Origin: Nannochloropsis salina CCMP1776
Taxonomy: Eukaryota > Sar > Eustigmatophyceae > Eustigmatales > Monodopsidaceae
Length of the DNA stretch: 21,032 bases
Direction: 5' to 3'
NCBI GenBank assembly: GCA_004565275.1
Contig: SDOX01000088.1
Coordinates: forward strand, 1 to 21,032
Positions 1-9,546 of this stretch are shown here, one piece after another (the first letter of the stretch is position 1; the number at the start of each line of letters is the position of its first letter). The notes under the pieces were generated by a model, which had not been told where the DNA came from, ran no database searches, and worked only from the letters and a program-made list of their open reading frames with translations. Made by a program: the position numbers and the translations under genes.

Positions 1-1173
1 CAGCGCCCTCCGTGTCGGTCGGCAGAAGCCCTCCATATCCCTCCTCCGACGGAAAGAGAAGGCCAGCAGCAAGAGCCGGAGCCAGCGAGGATCCCTGCTC
101 CTGCTGGGGGGGGGGAGGCGGGAGGGAGGGCGGGAGGGAGGGCGGGAGGGAGGGTCGTTGAGTGTCCGCAGGCGGGGGAGGGCGGGTCCTGCTCCCAGTC
201 GGGGAGGGAGGGAGGGAGGCGGAAGGATGGTGGGAACGTCGAGGAAGAGGGGGAGGGAGGGATGGAGAAAGGCCTCGCTGTGTCGGTGCCCGAGCTGTGG
301 GTGTCGGGGGAGGAAGGGAGGGAGGGAGGGAGGGAGGAAGGGAAGAAGGGAGGAGGGGAAGGGGAGGAACTCGGCTCCCCCCCCGTGACTCCACAGCCGC
401 AGGGAGGGGAGGGAGGAGGGAGAGGAGGGAGGGGGGGAGGTAGTTGGGAGTCTGCTCGAACGGGCATTGACCCCAGTGAGTGCCTTTCGACTGTCCCTGG
501 CAGCTTCGACGGAAGCTGCGGAAGGGGGGAAGGAGGGCGAGGTCGAGGGCGGGGCGGAGGGCAAGGAGGAAGACGGGGAGGGCTATCCGCTGTTTTTGGA
601 GCAAGGGATGCTTCCGCGCGTGTCAGAGCACGGGCATCCCAGAGGCCCTTCGGGGGGGGCGGGAGGGGGAGGGGAAGGGGGGGGAGGGGGGAAGGGGCGA
701 TGGTGGGCTCGCCAGGGTTTCGCGGTGGAGGAGAGGAGGGAGGAGGGGAGGGAGGGGGGAGGGAGGGTTGCGAGGGGGAAGTGGTGGCTAGTAGGGGGGC
801 CACTATGCAGGGAGGAGGATGGGAGAGGGAGGAAAGGGAGGGAGGAGAAGGAAGGGCGGAGGGGAGGGGGGACGAGGGAGGGGACGACTTTGTCGGCTCC
901 CTGTGCGAGGGTCTTGACGAGCCGTTTCCGGATTTAAACGGTCGGAAGGGAAAGGTGATGGGGTGGGAAGACTGGGGACAAGGGCGGGAGGACGGAGTGG
1001 AGGAGGAGGAGGGAAGGGGCCGGAGAAGGAAAGGAGGGAGGAGGGGGGGAGGGAGGGAGGGAGGGAGGGAGGGAGGAGCATCAGGCTCGGCCTCTCAAGC
1101 CTGGGTAGGCGCCGTGTTGGTGGCGGCTGCCTCGGTGGTGGGGGGAATGATGCTCCTGAGGAAGACGGGCTGA
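1..1173 (+). CDS. Putative low-complexity protein with C-terminal hydrophobic tail (partial, doubtful)
   Basis: Frame 1 is open from the first base to a TGA at 1171-1173, so a gene could enter from the left. Most of the translation is Gly/Arg/Glu repeat from AGGG tracts, which lack stops in any frame and prove little. Two parts look protein-like. An acidic stretch at about 880-990 contains DDFVGSLCEGLDEPFPDL. The last 30 codons hold a hydrophobic helix (WVGAVLVAAASVVGGMMLL) ended by RKTG, as in tail-anchored membrane proteins. A second frame at about 467-700 also looks protein-like (SLAASTEAAEGG and later YPLFLEQGMLPRVSEHG), so an intron or a frame change may lie between. Against it, AGGG on this strand is the orientation seen in introns of minus-strand genes elsewhere in the window. 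No family recognised. Confidence 0.3.
   Translation, partial: QRPPCRSAEALHIPPPTEREGQQQEPEPARIPAPAGGGEAGGRAGGRAGGRVVECPQAGEGGSCSQSGREGGRRKDGGNVEEEGEGGMEKGLAVSVPELWVSGEEGREGGREEGKKGGGEGEELGSPPVTPQPQGGEGGGRGGRGGGSWESARTGIDPSECLSTVPGSFDGSCGRGEGGRGRGRGGGQGGRRGGLSAVFGARDASARVRARASQRPFGGGGRGRGRGGRGEGAMVGSPGFRGGGEEGGGEGGGREGCEGEVVASRGATMQGGGWEREEREGGEGRAEGRGDEGGDDFVGSLCEGLDEPFPDLNGRKGKVMGWEDWGQGREDGVEEEEGRGRRRKGGRRGGGREGGREGGASGSASQAWVGAVLVAAASVVGGMMLLRKTG
117..1078. repeat. AGGG-rich low-complexity region
   Basis: Purine tracts built on GGGA, with GGGC variants, recur here, the cleanest at about 117-155, 196-220, 311-335 and 1040-1078. Long runs of G also occur. The same tetranucleotide fills introns across the window, mostly as CCCT on the transcribed-sense strand. 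Whether these copies are coding, intronic on the minus strand, or intergenic cannot be settled from the sequence alone. Confidence 0.75.
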
Positions 1174-1576
1174 GGGAGGGAGGAAGGGAGGGAGGAAGGG
1201 AGGGAGGGAGGCCAGAAGGGGACGTAGGGCTCGTCCAGACGAAAAAAATGAAAAAGATATTTCAGTCACGGGAGTCCTGAAGTCTGCAGTCATTTCCCAC
1301 ACTTTATTCGGTCCATTTCGGTTTCATCTTTTTCCTGCCGTTGCCAAGACAGGCTCACTACCTGCTACGCGCCACCCATGGCCCTCCCTCCCTCCCTCCC
1401 TCCTTCCCTCCTTCCCTTCTTCCACGCCCCCTCCTGTACACTCAAGGTCCTGGTAGCGTCTCCACCTGGAAGCTCCTTCCTCTTCCACTCCCCACCCCTC
1501 TCTTTACATATGATGGGTCCACACGACCCTCTTTCTGCACACTCCTTCCCTCCCCCCCTCCCTCCCTCCCTCCCTC
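1174..1576. other. Convergent intergenic region with CCCT/AGGG tracts
   Basis: This lies between the stop of the doubtful plus-strand frame and the stop of the PNO1 gene on the minus strand. It holds an AGGG tract just after 1173 (to about 1212), an A-rich stretch near 1240-1260, and two CCCT tracts at about 1379-1418 and 1548-1576. The second tract abuts the PNO1 stop codon, so it sits in or next to the PNO1 3' UTR. No coding sequence is seen. Confidence 0.6.
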
Positions 1577-2721
1577 CTAAAAGCGCTCGGCCAACCTCTT
1601 GCTCGTCTGCCGGAGCTGGTTGTAGACCTTACCGGGGGGCGCCCCCAAGATGAGCGCGCAGATGGCGTCCCGAGCTAACTTGATGTTGGCAAAGGATCCG
1701 AGGATGTGGACGTGCTGGTCGGCCACCACGATCCGCGTCCGGGTCGCGTTCTCGATCGCAAACCGCGTCTTGCCCGCCTGCCCTGCGATCCGGCCGATGG
1801 CTCGGGACAAGTGATCCCCGCTTAACAATTTCACGTCCGTGACCATGAACGAATCAATGAACAAGTCCTCAAGCCGGAGGAGGGCGATCGCGTCCTGGAC
1901 TTCGAAGCCCATCATGAAGGCGTGAAGGAAATCGGCGCCCTTCTGGATGGCGGAGAGGTCGGGGGTTTCCGGGGAAGTTTTCAATTCCACGCAACGGTTC
2001 TTGGCGTTGTAACGGAGCTGGAGACGGAGGTGAGTGACGATGGGATCCATGATGGCTTCCCACTGCTGCTTGAGAGGGGTCAACCGGTTGGGGGGGACAC
2101 GGACACGTCGGTACGCCGCGCGTCCGCCCTGGTGGGTAGTGATGGCAGGAGAGAGGGGGAAGGGCGGAGGGGAAGGGAGGGAGGGAGGGAGGGAGGGATC
2201 AGGGTGAGTACCGCAAAGCTTGTGGTTGTGCGTGAGAACACACGTGCGCAATGTGTACGGGTTGCTTGGAGCATAAGGGTGGCGTCGATGTATCAGGGGC
2301 ACATAAATGCCGGCTAGATTCCGTTTCAATGCGCTTGTGTAGGGCGCTCAATCGAAAGATGGTGATTTTTGCTTAACTCATCATAGTATCGACAACCAAA
2401 TGGAAACCGTGCAGCACGCAGGGACACACAAATATTCGAAATGGTCTACCATCGATTGCTCTGACTCAACCGCTCCTCAAGTATCGGTTTTCAATTCTAT
2501 ACTCTTGGCCCCTCTCTCAACATCTCTCCTCCTACCCCCTCCCCTTCTTCCCCAATCCTTGCCCTCATCGCACATGCACGTACCTCCATTTCACTTGCTG
2601 GAAGAGGCTTATATTGCGGGCGAGACGCTGTGGTAGGGTCGTCCGGTGTGTCATCATCCTGCTCCATCCGCTCCTCTACTTGCTTGGGTTCCACCACAAG
2701 CATCTCTTCGTCGATGGCCAT
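1577..2721 (-). CDS. PNO1: PNO1/Dim2 family KH-domain RNA-binding protein, 40S ribosome assembly
   Basis: PNO1 (yeast Dim2/Rrp20) binds the 3' end of pre-18S rRNA in nucleolar and cytoplasmic pre-40S particles. Exon 1 is 2721-2584, with its donor GTACGT at 2583. Exon 2 is 2128-1577, with acceptor CACCAG. Both junctions are phase 0, giving 229 aa, close to the human protein. The first 46 residues are acidic and variable. Family sequence begins at VRVPPNRLTPLK. The KH-like core includes FMMGFEVQDAIALLRLEDLF, GDHLSRAIGRIAGQAGKT (about 150-167) and the ending ILGAPPGKVYNQLR. The ATG at 2721 was chosen because an acceptor-like CCCGCAG lies just upstream, although the frame stays open to an ATG at 2796. 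The loop reads GQAGKT where human has GKGGKT. The single intron (455 bp) carries AGGG on the plus strand. Confidence 0.93.
2129..2583 (-). other. PNO1 intron
   Basis: This is a GT-AG intron, GTACGTG at the donor and CACCAG at the acceptor, phase 0. Its 3' part carries a CCCT tract on the sense strand (plus strand about 2172-2200). At 455 bp it is the longest intron resolved in this window. Confidence 0.85.
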
Positions 2722-3442
2722 GATCACCTTTGCTTCTGCGGGCAATAAAAAGGAAAACGGGACGAGCATTTCAGATCTTGCTATTCCTTCGTCCATGAGT
2801 ACACATCAATGTGAATGCGTGCGGGACTTTGGACCGATTTCCTTTTCAAGCGCGGTATTCGTGTACGCTTTGCACGGAGAACGGGCTACCACCCACGGCA
2901 GAAGATACGAGGAAGCATGGATGGCGTCACTGTATTTCCCCGCCCTTGTGCCTCGATTGGCCATGCACACGTGAGGCAACGCCACGATGCATGCGCATGG
3001 TGTGCGGTTATAAGTCATGAGATTTATGTTCATCCCCGGATACGAATTTTTGGGAAGAAAGAGGGACATTTGTTTAAGGCACCGTACGCAACCTCCTGAG
3101 GACAGGTGACTTTCACAGGAACAGGAACTTCATTTCGCCTGTATTTTTTGGGGGGGAAGCATGGTCTTTGTGAGTATGGTTTGATTTGTATGTGACTATG
3201 TTATCGAGTATTTCAAAGAAATAACGACCGGCACTGACTCCCCGATTTCCTTGAAAAAACATCATCACTAGAAATGTGCAGCGTGATGCCAAAATGTTTG
3301 ATGTGCACATAGCAAACCTTCAAGGAGCACGTCCATCTTTATGATAAGGAAATTAAAATACAAAGGAATTGAACATTAGAAGTGAAACCCAATACAAGCA
3401 CATTACTCGCTTTTTCTTCCCTCGGGCCTTCTTTGGGCACTG
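2722..3442. other. Intergenic region between PNO1 start and FGGY kinase stop
   Basis: Both neighbours are on the minus strand, so this stretch should hold the FGGY 3' UTR (right part) and the PNO1 promoter and 5' UTR (left part). An acceptor-like TTTTTATTGCCCGCAG, read on the minus strand near 2735-2750, suggests a 5' UTR intron or an extra upstream exon for PNO1. It is free of CCCT tracts and I see no convincing coding sequence. Confidence 0.5.
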
Positions 3443-5768
3443 TCAGCCTCCTTCACCAATGTCAGCCATCGCGTCCTCCATCCACCTCCGGTACTGGAGC
3501 TGCCTTTTCCACATGTCATGGTACACAACTTCCTTGCCTTTATAAAAAGTACGTACTCGCGGGTCCTGGGACGGGCGCACACATGTGCCTTGCCCTCCCG
3601 CCATGGCACGCATGGCTTCCTTCACGGACTTGAACCGGTTCGACGCCGTCGCTGCCAGCATGGCACTGCCCAATAAGACACCCTCTGTCCGAGCGGGGGG
3701 CAGGACCAGCGTGCATCCGGTCACGTCGGCGTGGATTTGACAGAAGAGGGTATTGTGTCGGCCCAAACCACCCGAGACCACGAGGTGGGTGATCTTTTCC
3801 GGATGGCCCGCCGATTCCAGGGCGGACAGGATGTGCTTGCTTCCCAACGCCAAGGATTGGAGGGAGGCCAAGTAGAGCAAGGCCATTGATTCCGCCGAGG
3901 TCCCGTCCAGGGTCACCCCAATCACGCTACCGCGTAAGTCCGGGTCGCCGACGGGGCTCCGGTTTCCGGCCACATCGGGCCCGACGTGGAGGCAGGAGGT
4001 CAAGAAAGCCAGGTTGGGGAGTCCCTCCGCCTCCGCCATGTTGACCAGGAGCTGGTGCAGGTAGTCGTGGACGTGCCCGGACGCATCCGTCTCCTGTCGG
4101 GCTTTTTCTCGGACGTCCGCCCAGGCGGGGTGGGTCTGGAGGAAACGGTCGAGGAGTTTCCCCGAAGCCGAGATGCCTCCCTCGTTCACCCACATACCCG
4201 TGCCCAGCACGTCATAGAACGGCCCCCAGACGTTGGGGCAGAACACGGGCTGGGACGAGCACACCAGGTGGCAGGTGGAGGTCCCACAGATTAAGGCCAG
4301 GCGGGCCGCCGTCGGTACGACTTCCATGCATCCCTCTGGACCGTGCATGACCGGCGAGTTCTGGAAGCAGCGGGCTATGGGCGTGTCCAGGGAACCGATG
4401 GCACCTGCAAACGCATCTACTGCCCCGACTGCCACCACAATGGAAGGGAAAGGGGGCGAAGGGGAGGAAGAGGGGGAGGGGGGTTCCAGGGCGGGGCGCA
4501 GGCCCAACTCGGTCGCTGCCTCCTTGCTCAACGCCCCCCACAATTCTCCCGGCCGTTTGATGATACGTCCGAAATGCCGAGGGCCCAAATCACCGAGGCC
4601 GACGCGCGCCAAGAACCGGTGGTCCCTGACCGGGGAAGGGGGCAGGAAAGAGATTGAGGGGAAGACGCCGGTAAGGGGAAGGAAAGGAGGGATGTGAAGG
4701 TGAGAATCGAGATTGCTGCAGAATCCGCTCTGTCATTGTGTGGCGCTCGTGGTGGGAGCATGCAAATTTAATAGGGTGGCCACGATTTGCTCGGGACCGA
4801 GGGCGACAACCGAGGTACTCTTCCCCGGCCCGAGCCTCTTTATCCTTCCAGAACCTTCCAGAACCTTCTAGAGCCTTCCACCCCTTATCCTTCCTCCATA
4901 CTGACCAGCCTCCTACATCGGCCTCGGCCTCCTCGTGCCCGTCATGGCGGTACAACCACTTGCTCCCAACGCAGCACAAGGACCGAAGATTCCCGTGCTG
5001 CCCCTCCTCCCCATCCCTTCGACACGCGCGGTGCGACAAGTAGTCAGTCAGGTCATAAAAGCTGGCCTCGCATGGCATCTCTCCTTCCTGCCCGCCCTCC
5101 TTCTCTCCCCATATGCGCGCTTCAAGATGCCGCTTCAGCCAGAGCAGCTTGGGCACCTGGTTTTCCGGAGATATCTTCCCCCCTACGTGCCGCAAACGTT
5201 GGGCGATCACATTCTCTTCTTGATTGGCTCCATTGCCATCCATCTGCGCCATCGCGTTTATCTCCGCTGCCTCCCTGCTCGCCCGATGATCAAGCCAAAG
5301 CACCACGTCCGGCACCTCCTCCCTTCCTTCTCTCCCTCCCAACTCCTCCTGTGCCGGCCCCTGCCCCATTTCCACCCGTGTCCGGGCATTTTTGGGCGTG
5401 ACATCGATCGGCTGATCCCCTTTCCCACGAACAACGAGGGAGCAGGTCGCATCGAAGGCCAAACCGACCACACGCTTCTGGACCTTGAACAATGCCTCTC
5501 TGGGCGCTTCTACCCCAGAACTTTCACCAGAGTAAATCTTCACGACACTGTTGAGCGCTGTGTGTACTGCGCTGCAGACGGCACGCCAGATGTTTTCAGT
5601 GCTTTGCTGGAAAAGCTGAGGGTAGCCCACAGGTCGAAAGGTCTTGATCCGAGAAACTCCTGCTTGGCCCACTTGGCCACCGTAATCCGTAAAAAACGCC
5701 GCCCTCGCTGAGCCCGTGCCCACATCGATGCCAAGATAGAGCGGTGGGTCGTCCAGAGGAGATGCCAT
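3443..5768 (-). CDS. FGGY: FGGY-family carbohydrate kinase, D-ribulokinase (FGGY/YDR109C) type
   Basis: ATP-dependent sugar kinase, probably cytosolic. The human FGGY/yeast YDR109C branch phosphorylates D-ribulose. The start ATG is at 5768 and the first phosphate loop (LGIDVGTGSARAAFF) follows at once. Then come VLWLDHRAS, the PKLLWLKRHL region, FYDLTDYLSHRACRRDG and the conserved LRSLCCVGSKWLY. Exon 2 starts at 4625 after CCGGTCAG and begins DHRFLARVGLGDL, matching human FWKMIGLEDF. It carries the catalytic-type Asp in GAVDAFAGAIG, the phosphate-2 motif ICGTSTCHL, GNRSP, and the adenosine motif VVSGGLGRHNTLFCQIHADVTG-type region. Exon 1 ends at 4855 (AG|GTTCTGG) or 4819 (GA|GTACCTC). Both are phase 2 and give 698 or 710 aa, near the yeast length. 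A Gly/Ser/Pro-rich insert lies before the catalytic Asp. Divergent from the TECR gene. Confidence 0.92.
4846..4878. promoter_or_regulatory. Heat-shock-element-like array inside the FGGY gene
   Basis: Alternating TTC and GAA triplets, each separated by two bases, run for seven units (TTC-GAA-TTC-GAA-TTC-GAG-TTC). Only the sixth departs from the heat-shock-element consensus. It arises from a 10-bp direct repeat, TTCCAGAACC. It lies at or just before the end of exon 1 of the FGGY gene and overlaps one of the two possible splice donors, so it is coding or intronic, not in the promoter. Function is inference from the motif alone. Confidence 0.35.
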
Positions 5769-6369
5769 TTCACTCTCTGGTGTCGAAAAATTGTGTATAT
5801 GTGTATTGTCCGGTCAGGGGGAGGAGGTTATTTCAAAGTGTGACAGCACGACGACCCACCTCAGCACTGTGATAAGGCACGCCATCCTCTTTTATGCTAC
5901 ATGCTATCGCTATTGCCATAAAGTAACACACAGAAAGGCCATGTGCTTGGAATTGTGTATAACGTTGCTCAGATAGCGGCGGTACTCGCGGTAGCTCGCT
6001 GATTGTTTGTAAATTGATCTCAGAGGGAAGCGAAGAAGAAGGGTGAAGCGATGTGAGTACATACACACGCGTTCACAAAGGAAAAGGCCTTGGGCATCAG
6101 TTAAATATACAATTTCACATGGTCAATTATTTCGTAGAGGTGGAGACGCGTGACTTGATGGCTTGTGGTAGAAATTGGAATGCCACGGGGCTTCTAGCAT
6201 GCACATTACCGTCGTGATAGCAGTTATTCTCCGGCTGAAGTTGCAATGGTCACGCAACCTTTCTGACGCGACAGGCTTCTCAATTCCATTGCTCTGTATC
6301 CTGTAGCAGACGACCGTATCGTCCGGTCCTTATTCTGGGCATACTTGGTGCTTTTGCGCGTCGTTTATC
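5769..6369. promoter_or_regulatory. Bidirectional promoter region between FGGY kinase and TECR
   Basis: The two genes diverge, with start codons 601 bp apart (5768 minus, 6370 plus), so both promoters and 5' UTRs must lie here. Unlike the introns it has no CCCT/AGGG tracts and is comparatively AT-rich. I could not identify a clear TATA box or a repeated motif. Confidence 0.6.
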
Positions 6370-7821
6370 ATGCCGTTGCGGGTGACGGTGGCGTTGGGCA
6401 AAGGGAAACATGTCGACTTGGACCTTGCCAACAAAAATGCGACGCTTCAGGATTTGAAAAAAGCGTTTTCAAAGAAGGTGAGCCTATCAAGAGTATGGGT
6501 TCTGAACGGGATGGCATTACAAGTAATGTGCCTTCGGTCTGACTTTCCCTTTCCCTTCCTTCCTCCCTTGCTCCCTCCTTCCCTCCCCCCCTCCCTCCCT
6601 CCTCACAGATCCGTCGCCTTTCTCCTCACCGACAATCGTTCCGCATCCAAGTAGATTCCCCTTCTTCCTCCTTCACCACCGTTAAGCTGTCCCAGTCCTC
6701 AGAGCCGCTGGTGTCGTCCGGCTACAAGGAGGGCATGATTCTTCTATTCAAAGACCTGGGACCTCAGGTGCTCCCTCCCTCCCTTCCTCCCTCCCTATTT
6801 CTCCTAATCTGTATTCCTCTATGATCATCTTCTCTCACTTCTTCATCCCAAGTTTCTTGACTCCGATGCTGGTTCTACTCCTTCCTGTTCTGTTCCTCCC
6901 TCCTGCCCCGCTCCCTCCCCACGCCTCCCTCCCTTCCTCCCTCCCTCCCTCCCTCCCTCCCTTCCTCCCTTCTTCCGACTAGATCGACTACAAAACCGTT
7001 TTCATTCTCGAGTACCTCGGCCCTATCCTCATCATGCTGCTCTACGCCAGCCGTCCTTCCTTCATATACGGTCGCCCACCCTCGGTCTCTCCCTCCCCCA
7101 CGCCCTCCTTCCCTCCCTACCCCATGGAGACCCGCGTCATCCTCGCCTGCTGGGTCGGACACTTCGTCAAGGTAACGCACCTTGGCCCTTCCCTCCCTCA
7201 CTCACTCCCTCCCTTCCTCCTTACCTCCCTAACCCTTCCCGCCCCAAACCCCCTTCGACCTCCCTCCCGCCCTCCCTCCCCCCCTCCCTCCCTCAGCGCG
7301 AACTCGAGACCCTTTTCGTCCACGTCTTTTCCAAGCCTACCATGGCCCTCCGGCAGCTCTTTGTCAATTGCGCCTACTACTATGCTTTCGCTCTGGGCAT
7401 CGGCTACTTTATCTGCAGCCCGACGTACCAGCCCCCCTCCCTCGCCCTCCCGCCCTCCCTCCCGCCCTCCCTTCCCTTCTGCGGCCTCCTCCTCTTCTTT
7501 GTCGCCGAAGTCAGCAACCTCTACTGCCACCTCCTCCTCTCATCCCTCCGTCCCTCCACCACCACCGGCGCCCCTCCCTCCCGGCCCATCCCCCACGGCT
7601 TCCTCTTCCGCTACCTCGCCTGCCCCAACTACCTCTGCGAAGTCCTAGCCTGGCTGGGCTTCTCCCTCCTCACTTTCCTCCCCCTCTCTTTCCTCTTCAC
7701 CCTGGTAGGGGCGTCGCAAATGCTGCAATGGGCGCAGCTCAAACACAAAGCGTACCTTAAGGAACACGGGGATGCCTACAAGAAGCTGAAAAGGAGGGCC
7801 ATGATACCCGGAATCCTCTGA
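6370..7821 (+). CDS. TECR: Very-long-chain trans-2-enoyl-CoA reductase (TECR/TSC13/CER10)
   Basis: This ER membrane enzyme does the last step of fatty-acid elongation, NADPH-dependent reduction of trans-2-enoyl-CoA. Exons are 6370-6477, 6609-6767, 6983-7171 and 7297-7821, all joined in phase 0, giving 326 aa (human 308, yeast 310). Residues 1-89 form the ubiquitin-like N-terminal domain ending LFKDLGPQ, as in human YFRDLGAQ. Then come the first membrane segment (TVFILEYLGPILIMLLY), PSFIYG, the family signature RELETLFVHVFSKPTMALRQLFVNCAYYYAF-type region, and the C-terminal reductase core with RYLACPNYLCEV (CPNY at about 261-264) and LKEHGDAYKKLKR. Residues 198-212 are a Pro/Ser/Leu insert encoded by a CCCT tract. 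In a eustigmatophyte this enzyme would serve long-chain fatty acid and EPA synthesis (inference). Confidence 0.95.
7432..7476 (+). repeat. CCCT tract translated within TECR
   Basis: The tetranucleotide tract typical of introns here lies inside exon 4 of TECR and encodes [15 protein letters not shown]. The coding frame continues into FCGLLLFFVAEVSNLYCHLLL, which aligns with the human segment LALAIFVICQLGNFSIHMAL, so this part must be translated. The insert falls where human TECR has a short loop after PTYG. No donor/acceptor pair removes only the tract and keeps the flanking conserved residues. Confidence 0.75.
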
Positions 7822-8401
7822 GACGGCCAAGGGCCTCGCCTTGTGAGGGGTGTTTGAATTTAAATTTGAAATGGATTTGAAACTACGGAAAGAAAGGGGT
7901 AGGCCCTGGAACAAGAACCGCGACCCCAGCGCCGAGCCTTGTATCGCTGATTTCGTGTTTTTCCTTCTATCTTCCCTCCTAAAGCAGCACATGACCTTTA
8001 TTTACAAATATGTTGTATCATTGCTTCCGCGTGATGGCTTTTTCTGCCCTTCCAAAGGGAGTTTAATCATCCCAATCTTTCCTTTCCATGGTGACATCCA
8101 CCCTCCCTCTTTCTCCTCTCTTTCTCTCTCTCCCTCTCCCCCTTTCTCTCAATCTCCCTCTCTCCCTCTCCTTTCCCACCTCTCTCTCCGATTCCTCCTT
8201 TCTCTCTCCTTCTCCCGCCCCTGGACCTGCCCCTCCCCTGGCACACCCACCATGCATGCGCTTCCACCCTGATCCGCTTGTAGACGCACAATGGCCCCCT
8301 CCCTCCCTCCCTCCCTCCCTCCCTCCCTCTCTCCCTCCCTCCCTCCCTCCCTCCCTCCCTTCCTCCCTCCTTTCCTCCCTCCCTCCCTCCCTCCATCCCG
8401 C
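7822..8401. other. Convergent 3' region between TECR and the SNARE gene
   Basis: TECR (plus) ends at 7821 and the SNARE gene (minus) ends at 8402, so this is shared 3' flank. An AAATTTAAATTTG-like AT-rich stretch lies at about 7855-7875. The right half is pyrimidine-rich: mixed CTCT/CCCT at about 8100-8225, then a long CCCT array. No gene is recognised. The long purine or pyrimidine open frames here are products of the repeat. Confidence 0.6.
8288..8397. repeat. Long (CCCT)n microsatellite
   Basis: About 110 bp of near-perfect CCCT units with occasional CTCT or CTTC variants. It is the longest tetranucleotide array in the window outside introns, ending a few bases from the SNARE stop codon, and is likely within the 3' UTR of one or both convergent genes. 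Confidence 0.9.
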
Positions 8402-9546
8402 TTACTCTGCAGGCAGTGGCGGCTCCACTCCCTCCCCCATTCCTGGCGCCAGCGCCGCGGATGACGGGGCAGAGTCAAGAGGGAGGATTGGATCGCGAGG
8501 CTTCCGGGCGGCAAGAATGATGGGGAAGAGGACAATGGAGAGGGCGAGGGCAAAGACGAGGAGGACGGCGATCCGCCAGCTGCGAGGGGGGGGGGGGTTG
8601 TAGGTAGGTAGGTAGGTAGGTAGGTAGGTCGTAGAGTGTGAGATAAATGGACTCCTTGAGAACCGTCGGAGAGTCTCTTTTTCTTTTTTCCTGTGTCCCC
8701 TCCTCCTTCCCTGCTTCCCTCCCTCCCTGCTCCGCACCGGATTGCGTCCCATTGGACCCTGGACCGTAAGGCGGAGGTCCGGCGATGGAAAGCCTTGGCT
8801 TGGTGAGAGAGAGACTCGGTAGCGTTTGTCAAGGACTCTAGTGTATCTGAAAGAAGGGAAAAGAGGCAGTACAGAGATTTGAGCATTCGGGAGACTGAAA
8901 CGAGTTGGAAGTTGAAGGCGAGAAGGAGGTAGCGCACGCACCGTCACTTTCGAGGAGTGTTGCGATCGAGTCTTGCATGGTCCCACATGTAGCGTCCACC
9001 TATTGGTGAAAATATTGAGTTAATCTGGCACAGGACAAATCGGGGGTAGTTTGAAGGGCTTTAAAGCAAAATGAGGGGGAGGGTTCATGAGACCTCTACC
9101 TTCTTTTGAATCGACTGCAGCTTGTCCACGCAGGCGGCCTCCCGATACTTTTTGGCTAGGCCCTGCAGCCAGCACTTGTCTTGCTTCGAGAATTGTCCAT
9201 TTTCCTTGCTCCCACCTTCTTCAGCTTTGTCTATCTGCTCCCGGGTATGATGCGCTGCGAAGTTTTCTTGGATCTCCTCAAGCAAGGTGAAGATAAGGCG
9301 AGATGGATAGCTTTTGGCTGACAGGCAAGCATAAAGTAGACCTCCGTCATCGACGAGGAAATGGAAATTTGAATCAGAGCACTCTTTGGTTTGGCGCAAA
9401 TTTGCTTCGAAAGCTGGATAAGCAGCAGCGAGACTGACCAGGAGCGAAGGGTGGAATGAGGAGGACGAGTAGGAGGAGAGAAGTTTGCGGTCAATGACCC
9501 GCACTACACCAAGAACAAAAATCTCATTGAGGGGCCCTGCACTCAT
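8402..9546 (-). CDS. Longin-domain R-SNARE (VAMP7/Sec22-like) with serine at the zero layer
   Basis: Membrane-fusion SNARE of the secretory pathway. Exons are 9546-9100, 8999-8942, 8846-8738 and 8579-8402. Phases match at each junction, giving 263 aa. Residues 1-125 form a longin fold (IFVLGVVRVIDRKLL, then FHFLVDDGGLLYACL and a segment ending FTLLEEIQENF). The SNARE motif runs from about 150 to 203, followed by one membrane helix at 207-228 (RIAVLLVFALALSIVLFPIIL), RKPRD and a 34-residue Pro/Ala-rich tail. Aligned to VAMP7 without gaps, layers +1, +2, +4, +5 and +6 fall on L171, L174, L181, A185 and F188, and the zero-layer Arg position is S167. The exon 2 donor GACG|GTGCGT keeps that register. 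The alternative A|GTGACG would delete two residues. The exon 1 end could be 9094 instead of 9100. The Sec22 and VAMP7 subfamilies cannot be separated by eye. Confidence 0.85.
8586..8628. repeat. G12 run plus (TAGG)7 in SNARE intron 3
   Basis: On the plus strand a run of 12 G (8586-8597) is followed by seven TAGG units (8601-8628). On the sense (minus) strand this reads (CCTA)7 then poly-C directly before the CTCGCAG acceptor, so it serves as the polypyrimidine region of the last intron. Confidence 0.85.

Noticed and set aside
473-503. Tiny intron-like GTGAGT...CTGGCAG stretch
   Set aside because: At about 28 bases it is far shorter than any other intron in the window (95 or more).
4935-5711. 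258-codon plus-strand open frame
   Set aside because: It lies opposite exon 1 of the FGGY kinase, whose minus-strand translation carries the family motifs. The plus frame matches nothing.
8149-8937. 262-codon minus-strand open frame ending in REGG repeats
   Set aside because: Only its DTLESLTNATESL part is coding (SNARE exon 3). The rest is intron and CCCT array read as protein.
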